Positions 55,728-62,268 of a stretch of 62,268 bases of DNA are shown one piece after another. Under the pieces are notes generated by a model. That model saw nothing but the letters and a program-made list of their open reading frames with translations. It was not told the DNA's origin and made no database searches. The number at the start of each line of letters is the position of its first letter. Positions within the stretch are counted from its first letter, which is position 1. Origin of the DNA: Methylocella tundrae (GTDB lineage Bacteria > Pseudomonadota > Alphaproteobacteria > Rhizobiales > Beijerinckiaceae); assembly GCF_901905185.1 (NCBI RefSeq), contig NZ_CABFMQ020000082.1:1-62268 (forward strand), written 5' to 3'. A program made the translations under genes and the position numbers.

Positions 55728-56829
55728 GTTTCTCGCTCTTCTTGTTGCCCGGTGCGTTTACGCGGGATCGCCATACCTTCAATTCGTGCTCGACGATCTC
55801 GCTTGGGCGGCCTTCTCCAAGTGACAAGACGAAGCGACGAAGGATGTTAGTGCAGAAGTCTTCGACCTCAGCCAGGCTCGATCCTCTCAGGGCGCGGGCC
55901 AACTGATCCGGCGAGCGTCCGAGATCGCCGGGAAGCGGCCGTACATTGAAGTACATGCCGATGAAGTTGGCGATCTGCCGCTCGCCCGGCGCCGGCAGGT
56001 CCAGACGGAGCTGGAAGCGACGCCACGCCGCGCGATCCAGAAGCTCGGAGTGATTGGTCGCCGCCGCGATGATGGTCCAACTCGGAAGGTCGTCCATCTG
56101 CAGCAGGAGCGAGCTGACGACGCGCTTGATCTCGCCGGTCTCGTGCAGATCACCCCGCTCTTTGCCGACCACGTCGAACTCATCGAAGAACAGGACGCTC
56201 GGCGTCGTTCGGGCGAAGTCGAACACCCGTCGCAACCGGCTCGCCGTCTCGCCGAGAAAGCTCCCAATGACCGCCTCGTAGCGGACGGTGAACAATGGAA
56301 CGCTGAGCGCTTCCGCAATCGCTTCGGCGAGTGAGGTCTTTCCGTTCCCGGGCGGTCCCGCGAGGAGGATGCGATGACGAGGCTCGAGGCCGTGCGCACG
56401 GAGAACATCGGCGCGACGCTGCTCCTCAATAAGGTTTTCACAGGCTTCACGGGTGACCGCGGGCAGCAGCAGGTCGGAAAGCCGACGCTGAGGAGCGCGA
56501 TCGACGAAAAAGTCCCGGGTCGAAGGTCCGCGCGCCGCTGGCTCCACAGGCGCAGCCGCCGTGGAATGACTCCCATTGAGGTTGGTGCGGAGGGCGGCCG
56601 TCAGACGGTCAGCGAGAATGGTGTGCTGCTTGGCCTTCTCATCGGCGATGAGGGCCTCGGCAGACGTGCGCGCAAGATGACGGTCGCCGGTCGCGCCCGC
56701 CTTCACCAGAGCCACTAAGAGATCACTACGCGCCATCCGCTTCTTCTTCTTCACCGGCTCCGCTGACTTTTCCTGCACCTTTGGACGTTGTGGTCCGGGC
56801 GCAGCTTCATCCTGCCCGAACAAGTCCAC
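55696..56829 (-). CDS. AAA+ ATPase (FtsH/CDC48-like core)
   Basis: 377 residues. N-terminal basic and helical segment, then AAA core: Walker A LLAGPPGNGKTS (156-166), the pore-loop-like YEAVIGSFLGET, Walker B SVLFFDEFD (211-219), sensor-1 region IIAAATNHSELLD, and arginine-finger area AAWRRFQLRLDLP. A single AAA domain, so it should work as a hexamer. Its start lies 23 bases inside the recombinase gene and its stop overlaps the S8 gene, a tight three-gene arrangement. Probable unfoldase or switch for the peptidase. Confidence 0.88.
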   Translation of the reverse strand: MDLFGQDEAAPGPQRPKVQEKSAEPVKKKKRMARSDLLVALVKAGATGDRHLARTSAEALIADEKAKQHTILADRLTAALRTNLNGSHSTAAAPVEPAARGPSTRDFFVDRAPQRRLSDLLLPAVTREACENLIEEQRRADVLRAHGLEPRHRILLAGPPGNGKTSLAEAIAEALSVPLFTVRYEAVIGSFLGETASRLRRVFDFARTTPSVLFFDEFDVVGKERGDLHETGEIKRVVSSLLLQMDDLPSWTIIAAATNHSELLDRAAWRRFQLRLDLPAPGERQIANFIGMYFNVRPLPGDLGRSPDQLARALRGSSLAEVEDFCTNILRRFVLSLGEGRPSEIVEHELKVWRSRVNAPGNKKSEKRGGATTSTDT

Positions 56830-57406
56830 GTCCTACCCCGTTCACTGTCTTGGCGACCGCTCCGTGCAGCGCTTTGTGTAAAGTCGACCGATGCACGCCC
56901 AAGGTTCTGGCGACCTCGGACACGGTCGAGTCGGGATCCTTTAGCAGCCGCTGCGCCACCCGCAGCTTTTCTGCGCTGAGCTTCGGCGGCCGTCCACCCT
57001 TGCGCCCCCTGGCTCTCGCGGCGGCCAGACCGGCCACCGTTCGTTCGCGGATCAGTTCGCGCTCGAACTGAGCAAGCGCGCCGAACAGGTGGAAAACCAA
57101 TCGGCCACTAGGCGTCGTGGTATCGATCCCTTCGGTCAGGCTCTTCAGCGCGACCCCGCCGGCTTCCAGCTTTTGGACCGTCTCGATCAGGTGCGGCAGC
57201 GAGCGGCCGAGCCGGTCCAAGCGCCACACCACGAGTGTGTCACCCTCCTGGATGCGGTTCATGAGGTCCGCGAGCACCGGGCGCTCGGCCGTAGCACTGG
57301 ACGCGCGTTCAGAGAACGTCCGCTCGCAGCCAGCCGCCTCCAAGGCATCCAGCTGGAGCCTCGTCGTGTGTTCGTCGGTCGAGTCTCTCGCATAGCCCAG
57401 CAGCAT
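56807..57406 (-). CDS. Small serine recombinase (resolvase/invertase)
   Basis: 199 residues from ATG 57406; another ATG four codons upstream is possible. MLLGYARDSTDEHTT carries the catalytic Ser9. Then come DTLVVWRLDRLGRSLPHLIE, the core helix GALAQFERELIRERT and a C-terminal HTH, VSEVARTLGVHRSTLHKAL. The protein has about 18 extra residues at the end (GAVAKTVNGVGRGLVRAG) where it overlaps the AAA gene. Resolvases of this kind come from Tn3-type transposons. No inverted repeats or res site were found near it. It may have carried the ATPase-peptidase pair in. Confidence 0.85.
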   Translation of the reverse strand: MLLGYARDSTDEHTTRLQLDALEAAGCERTFSERASSATAERPVLADLMNRIQEGDTLVVWRLDRLGRSLPHLIETVQKLEAGGVALKSLTEGIDTTTPSGRLVFHLFGALAQFERELIRERTVAGLAAARARGRKGGRPPKLSAEKLRVAQRLLKDPDSTVSEVARTLGVHRSTLHKALHGAVAKTVNGVGRGLVRAG

Positions 57407-57772
57407 GTTGAAAAACATAACAGCTGCCTCCTTTCCGCGACAGTGATTTTTCAACGGCTTTCGCGACGCTCCACAGACCGTTTTCGCCGCCGCCTCCGCC
57501 CCGTCACGAAAACCTCCGTTTACGCAACGGGGATAAATCGCGGAAACCCGGATCATACGAGCCCGGCTACGCCCAGGCTATCCGGCGAAACTATTTTCCC
57601 GCCATGTTCCTCCTAGGTAGAGTGATTGCAGGCGTTGGATCCCTGATTTGAACCTGCGGGTTGTAAGTGCTTGATTTTGCTAGAAGAGCAACTTTGCGCC
57701 AAAACAAAGCCCGCCAAGTCATTGAATTAACGTTGATTTTTGTTCGGACTGATTGCGGGCCACGCAACCATC

Positions 57773-57970
57773 TCAACTTGCTTTTCCGGCCGACCGAGGC
57801 ATGAGTGTGCCGGCGAGCGAGACAATTCGAACAACTCGATAGGATCGACGGGCGGTGCGTCGGCCAGCTTCGACTCCGACATGGGGGATGAGCATGTTGA
57901 TCGGCACGCTCTCAGGAGGCACCGGCAGAGTAGCCAGCGTCACCAGCATCGCGATGCGGTCGCTGTCCAC
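57773..57970 (-). pseudogene. bioB: Biotin synthase (BioB) internal fragment
   Basis: The frame reads DSDRIAMLVTLATLPVPPES and VPINMLIP, then VRIVSLAGTLMPRS. In the third frame between them is LADAPPVDPIE, the complete BioB order (ESVPINML-x-PVEGTPLAD-xPP-DP-E-VR-x-A-A-ILMPRS). About 65 of 330 residues remain and two compensating frameshifts are present. Dead chromosomal debris. Confidence 0.7.
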
Positions 57971-57994
57971 GTTGTGGCTCCTCGCTAAAGTGCG

Positions 57995-58204
57995 TTACGG
58001 GTCCTCGTCGTTTCGAGTGAGTCGGGCTGCGGCCTCTCCAGCGGTTTCCATATAGCTTGGATCACGATGAAGCAGGACGACAGCGAAAGCACCGTCCAGC
58101 AGAAGAATGATCTGCCGTGCAAGCTGGCGGGCGTTTTTCCCGCTGCCGGCTTCGGCGAAGACTTCACAGAGCCAGCCCTCGGTGTTTTTCTGTGAGCGTC
58201 TCAT
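57995..58204 (-). pseudogene. TetR-family regulator, C-terminal fragment
   Basis: 69 codons: VFAEAGSGKNARQLARQIIL, then LLDGAFAVVLLHRDPSYMET and AGEAAARL. This is the terminal helix set of a TetR ligand domain (LARQL-LLLDGA...HRDPAYA). The HTH and first half are missing. It sits beside the bioB remnant, as part of the same decayed stretch. Confidence 0.65.
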
Positions 58205-58744
58205 GTTCCGATCCTCTGCTTTGACTGTATCTCCGATCGTGAGCGGCAGAGGAGTATCAATGTCGACCGTTCACGCCGCGCGGCAAGTCGGCCGAACGAA
58301 CGGCAGGTTCCGAGAAGAACAATTCGGGCCGCGAACGACCGGCTTGGGCGCGAAGCAGTCGATGGACCTCAGGGCGCTGATCGTCGCCGATGGTTCAACT
58401 TCTGCCGCGAGCGCGCCTTGGCGGAAACCTCGGATGCAGACAAGCGGAGAAGCTAGCGCTAGCCTAACAGGCGCGAGGGCTCCTGCGGACGTCAAATAGG
58501 GAAATTGGGAGGAAGACCGCCCAGTAACCTTCAATTCAAGCTGGACGAAGCCGCGCTCGGGTTGCAGTCACGGACCTCGCGACTGCGCTTGGTGAACTCG
58601 CGCTCGAACGCGGAAATGCCCACCGGCCAGAAAAAGCGCCAAGCCACGGCTTTCCCCGATGCGCCGCCCCTCCGCGACTTCCCCGGACTAAACCCCGGAC
58701 TAATCTTCGCTTTTAGTCCTCATCTTCTAAATCATTGAAAAGAT
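58205..58744. other. Decayed region without genes
   Basis: 540 bp. I see nothing I can identify on either strand; several short open frames lack family features. Confidence 0.4.
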
Positions 58745-58788
58745 GGCGCGCCCGAAAGGATGAAACTGGGCACTCTTATGTGATTGTT
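58745..58788 (+). repeat. IS-end-like repeat, left copy
   Basis: 44 bp beginning GGCGCGCCCGAAAGGATGAA, with ACTGGGCACTC. A near-identical direct copy lies at 59901-59944 (about 86% identical by eye). An inverted 18-bp partial copy is at 59867-59884 (AGTGCCCAGTTTCGTCCT). They flank the AT-rich membrane gene. Confidence 0.65.
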
Positions 58789-59018
58789 GCGGCTATTGGG
58801 TCTGCGGTGAGGATTTCAACACTCCGGTCCTTGCGAGTTAAGCCCTCCCGTTGGCGCAGGAGGGTCACGACGCGTATTTTTCCTCCGGGCTCCGAGCAAG
58901 GCTCACCTTGCAGTACGGTTGCTCTCCCTATATTCTGACTTCGACAAGGACATGCGTCGATTACGTAATTTATGTTTATCATTCTCCGTCTGACAAGATT
59001 CTTATCAGGCCTAAATGG

Positions 59019-59798
59019 ATGAAGTCATTGTCCGTCATAACATTCGATTGGTCGGTGATCGAGATCATCGTGCTCGCGGTTGTTCTAATAGTTTTAGTTG
59101 AATTTATAGCAAAGCGCTATCTGGACAGATTTCCAAATATGAAGGAAGATGTAACGCGATATATTGATCATTTCTCTGTATTTGTTGCCGTTACAGCTGC
59201 ATTCTTTTTAGCGATAGATCAGGATCGAATAAATAGAGAGTTGGAAAAGGCAGAGCGGTTTGTTCGCCAAGCAGATGCTGTATTATATGAGTTGACGGAG
59301 GCATCTAAACCAACGTTACGAGCTTTATCTATCAGCTTTGATGTTACAAGAGACGACACATTATTTCCAGACTTTCCGCAAATGAAAAAATTCATCCAAG
59401 ACGAGCCTTTTCTATTTTTCTTATCTGGTTCTGAATTAAACAAATTGAGCCAGCTGAATAATGCTCCTATCACGGCGAGAACACTCGCGGTTAAGGAAGT
59501 GGAAGAAAATTTTCTATTTCAGCACCGTAATGATAATTACGATGCTAAAACTTGTAACTGGCGGGCAGCTTCGATAAATTTTCTAACAGACATAGGCGAA
59601 GCTTTTAAGTTGATATGCTCGAAGATGATGAGTGCGCACAGCGACAATTCGCCGACATTTGATGTAACAAACAACTGGATTCCCAACAAAGATCGGAGCG
59701 CGCGGATGGAAATAATAAAATGTCAAACCACACTTGTAATTCCTGAAAAAGTCCGCCTGATCAACAATTGCGAATACGAGGAGCCTGGGCCGGATTGA
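59019..59798 (+). CDS. AT-rich hypothetical membrane protein
   Basis: 259 residues from ATG 59019; an earlier ATG at 58851 is open but its first 56 codons are atypical. Two membrane helices (EIIVLAVVLIVLVEFIA, about 12-29, and FSVFVAVTAAFFLAID, about 48-63) are followed by an about 195-residue soluble domain (INRELEKAERFVRQADAVLY onward). No recognised family. It has far more A and T, and rare codons for this window (AAA, TTA, ATA), so it is a recent transfer. It is bracketed by direct repeats at 58745 and 59901. A membrane-anchored effector is possible, but this is a guess. Confidence 0.6.
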   Translation: MKSLSVITFDWSVIEIIVLAVVLIVLVEFIAKRYLDRFPNMKEDVTRYIDHFSVFVAVTAAFFLAIDQDRINRELEKAERFVRQADAVLYELTEASKPTLRALSISFDVTRDDTLFPDFPQMKKFIQDEPFLFFLSGSELNKLSQLNNAPITARTLAVKEVEENFLFQHRNDNYDAKTCNWRAASINFLTDIGEAFKLICSKMMSAHSDNSPTFDVTNNWIPNKDRSARMEIIKCQTTLVIPEKVRLINNCEYEEPGPD

Positions 59799-59866
59799 CG
59801 TTGAGATGGGCCCGATGCCGTCCTATGGAGTCCGCTTTCCTCCCGAACTTAAATGCCGCCCAACCT

Positions 59867-59944
59867 AGTGCCCAGTTTCGTCCTGCATGGTGGCGGTTTT
59901 GGCGCGCCCGAGAGGATAAAACTGGGCACTCCTATGTAATTGTT
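59867..59944. repeat. IS-end-like repeat, right direct copy plus inverted copy
   Basis: At 59867-59884 AGTGCCCAGTTTCGTCCT is the reverse complement of AGGA(T/C)GAAACTGGGCACT. At 59901-59944 the direct copy GGCGCGCCCGAGAGGATAAA...ACTGGGCACTC recurs. Together they make an inverted-repeat pair 17 bp apart, resembling two abutting IS ends. Confidence 0.65.
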
Positions 59945-60282
59945 ATTTCTATTGTTTCGTGAAACGATCACGTCCGCTGTCGACCCGTTGTTGCCGTCGC
60001 CGGTCGGCCGGGAACAGACGGTGAGCAACGTAACCTGGGCTGCGGTGCCAGCGAAAATGTGCGCGCCCGACTGGAAGCTGCGAACGGGATAGTACGACCT
60101 TGATTCATTTATTTCGAATAGCGGCGTGAGGCGGAGGACACCGGACATCGGCCGTAGGTGGGCGAAATGAGCGGTTCCATGCGCGATGGTAACGGAGGAT
60201 CGTTCCTGCTGTCATCGTGGGTCCGTCTTGCAAAATTAAACGACACGGATGAGCATGTCGTTTCCGATATCGCGGTGCGGCA
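59945..60282. other. Spacer before TPR gene
   Basis: 338 bp with no gene; presumably includes the promoter of the TPR-hydrolase gene, but no clear -10/-35 pair. Confidence 0.4.
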
Positions 60283-62030
60283 ATGAGTAAGCTGCTGGAT
60301 TGTTTCGCCGGGTTCATAGTTGCTGTCATTGTCGGTTCGTTTGCTTCGGCAGGAGCGGAGACGGATCAGGGGGCGGCGCTCGACGCAAGAGCGGTAGCAC
60401 TTTACCGAACGGGGAAAACGTCGGAAGCTATACCGCTTGCAGAACGCGCCGTGGCGATCCGCGAGGAGACGCTTGGTCCTAGTCATCCTTCCGTCGCGAC
60501 GTCGCTGACCAATCTGGCGGCGCTCTACCAGAGCCAAGGCCGCTACGCCGACGCCGAGCCGCTGTTCAAGCGTGCACTGGCTATGCGTGAACGCACGTTC
60601 GGCCCTGACGATGACGAAGTCGCGGAATCGCTTGATGGTTTGGCTGCGCTATATCAAGTCGAAGGGCGCAACGAGGAAGCCGAATTAATTTATCGACGCG
60701 AATTAGCGATCCGTGAGAAGCGGCTCGGCCCTAGCCATCCTGATATTGCGACCACGTACAACAATCTAGGGGCGCTTGAGCAGGGGCGAGGCCGTATCGC
60801 TCAGGCCGAAACGTTGTACAAGCAGGCGCTTGCGATTAACGAGCGCGCTCTCGGTTCTGCCCACCCTGCTGTCGCGACAACACTGAACAATCTCGCGGCA
60901 CTCCAGCAAAACCAAGGCGACTATGCTGACGCCGAGCAGCAATACAAGCGCGCCCTTGAAATTCGGGAGAGTACGCTCGGCTCCGAACATCCCGCTGTCG
61001 CGCAGTCGCTGAACAATATTGCTGCGCTCTACCAGAAACAAGGCCGCTACGATGACGCCGAGCCGCTGTTCAAGCGCGCACTAGCTATTTATGAGCGCAC
61101 CCTAGGACCCGATCACATTGAGATCTCTTGGACGCTGAATAATCTGGCTGACCTATACGAAGAGCAAGGACGCGTTACTGAAGCCGAATCCCTGCGCAAG
61201 CGAGCCATAGCGATCCAAGATAAGGTCGCACCTCGGGCTAAAAACACTCCACCGGCATCTCCCCCGCCACTTGCGGACCCGAGACGCGTGGACTTTCTAT
61301 TTGCATCGACTAGGCAAGAAATCCCTGCGACACCAAGCAATTTAGTATCTTACAGCGGCGAACGAGCGCCTTTAAATTTCGGCGCGGCATCGGTGCGAAT
61401 ACCGACCAAGCACGAGATCGGTCACATCGAGAGACCATCAAGTTGGAGTTTGTTTGGTATAACTCTCTCGTCCGCGCCCAATGAGCGCGAACACTTCATA
61501 ATAAAGAAGCTTGTTCCTCTGTCTGAAAGTGCCTTCGACGAGGCTATTTAAGAGAAACATGCCAAAACCGCGCTAGTGTTTGTGCATGGCTTCAATACAA
61601 CATTTGAAGACGCCCTATACCTGAACGCCCAGATCGATTGTGATTTGCAGTATAGCGGACTGTCGGTTCTTTTTACATGGGCGTCCAGGGGCAGTGTGGC
61701 AGACTACATCTACGATAAGGAAAGTGCTTACCTGGCTCGTGATGGATTTATCAAACTTCTGGAAACGCTTAAGCTTGAGTATGGCATTGAGCAGGTCAAC
61801 GTCTTGGCCATAGCATGGGAAACCTCATCGCTGTTGATGCTCTTGCAAATTACGCACGAACATCGAACCCGATTCAAATCGCGCATCTCTGGATGGCCGC
61901 GCCGGATGTGGACCGCGATCAGTTCCTGGCGCAGGTTCCAGTACCCAAGGCGATCGTGGGTGGCATGACGATTTATGCCTCGTCGGCTGATCGAGCGCTT
62001 GCGGCCTCGCGGGAATTAGAGCGTGATGTT
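60283..62030 (+). pseudogene. TPR-alpha/beta hydrolase (DUF900) fusion, disrupted
   Basis: A signal-peptide-like start (LLDCFAGFIVAVIVGSFASA) is followed by about six kinesin-light-chain TPRs (42-residue period, ALYQSQGRYADAEPLFKRAL type). A DUF900 hydrolase follows. An in-frame TAA at 61549 separates the repeats from ALVFVHGFNTTFEDA. A missing base near 61809 destroys the nucleophile elbow: the family VLAHSMGN reads as VLAIAWETS, the other frame giving SMGNLIAVDALANY and WMAAPDVDRDQF. After RELERDVF the gene is cut by an IS630 element. Definitely inactive as a hydrolase; the TPR part might still be made. Confidence 0.85.
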
Positions 62031-62031
62031 T

Positions 62032-62268
62032 TTAGATGGAAGCATAGCCTGCGTTGGAGAGGTAGTTCTGACATTCGTCTGGTGAGAAGAGGTCGAGGAG
62101 CGCTCCGGCTCGTCGCCAAGTGTTTTCGAAGGTTCGCTCACCCGCCTTTCGCATCATGTGTTTGAGCTTCGCGAAAACCTGCTCGATCGGATTGAGGTCG
62201 GGGCTGTAGGGCGGAGCTGGCGAGGGGCCACCCCAAGCGGAGCTTGGTGGGGTCGCCTGCGGAGGGGG
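62032..62268 (-). mobile_element. IS630-family transposase, C-terminal part
   Basis: 79 codons to the window edge: PPYSPDLNPIEQVFAKLKHM, then ENTWRRAGALLDLFSPDECQ and NYLSNAGYASI. The catalytic Glu lies in NPIE, as in all IS630 transposases. The first 16 codons (PPPQATPPSSAWGGPSPA) are not transposase-like and correspond to a CCAAGC/GCTTGG palindrome at 62233-62247, so a small palindromic unit may interrupt the gene. Confidence 0.85.

Noticed and set aside
53115..56829. BREX, DISARM or Lon-type defence system
   Set aside because: No methylase, PglZ, helicase or Lon protease partner; only an AAA ATPase and an S8 peptidase.

Overview
The window is GC-rich, IS-rich accessory DNA from an alphaproteobacterium. 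The gene families (DUF3363 relaxase, DUF2840, DUF736, DUF2285/DUF6499, RepA, Toprim, ParB and DUF932) are those of rhizobial and Hyphomicrobiales plasmids and of integrative elements of the ICEMlSym type. I read it as one mobile element, plasmid or ICE, whose conserved backbone is interrupted by passenger genes and several probable anti-phage loci. Family calls come from motifs and remembered family sequences; no database search was run.

Layout. 1-5.5 kb: the end of an IS5-type transposase, then a giant membrane NACHT ATPase that abuts a truncated LysR gene. 5.5-7.4 kb: small passenger metabolic genes (carboxymuconolactone decarboxylase-like protein, broken aldo/keto reductase, zinc alcohol dehydrogenase). 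7.5-21.7 kb: transfer and replication backbone with copG-like, traG, relaxase, lytic transglycosylase, DUF736, traF, DUF2840, RHH, parA remnant, repA with iterons and DnaA-box-like sites, AlpA-like HTH, and a DUF2285/DUF6499/XRE cassette resembling the QseC-QseM-FseA control system. A TetR gene and two frameshifted SDR genes sit inside it. 21.8-34.2 kb: cargo, with a Phd/VapC toxin-antitoxin pair, a dead integrase, a subtilase-gluzincin double protease with an MBL-fold partner, a DUF5677 remnant, a TIR protein and a SIR2-HerA pair. 34.7-44.3 kb: second backbone block (DUF736, flavin reductase, DUF2493, Toprim, ParB, DUF932, wHTH, HU). 44.4-57.4 kb: second defence-like block, with a Hachiman-like helicase/nuclease pair, a divergent NERD-NACHT protein, a TIR remnant cut by an IS5 fragment, and a recombinase-AAA-subtilase operon. 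57.7-62.3 kb: scrap DNA (bioB and tetR fragments, an AT-rich membrane gene between IS-like repeats, a TPR-hydrolase pseudogene, and the end of an IS630 transposase).

How it fits together. TraG, the relaxase, TraF and the transglycosylase would process and export DNA, RepA with its iterons would allow replication, and the XRE/DUF2285 proteins would control transfer. Many backbone and passenger genes carry single-base frameshifts (traG, two SDRs, parA, DUF6499/DUF2285, HU, integrase), whereas every large defence-like ORF is open from end to end. One frameshift, in the DUF6499 gene, falls on a UUU-U codon exactly as expected for programmed +1 frameshifting of an fseA homologue. The others may be decay or sequencing error.
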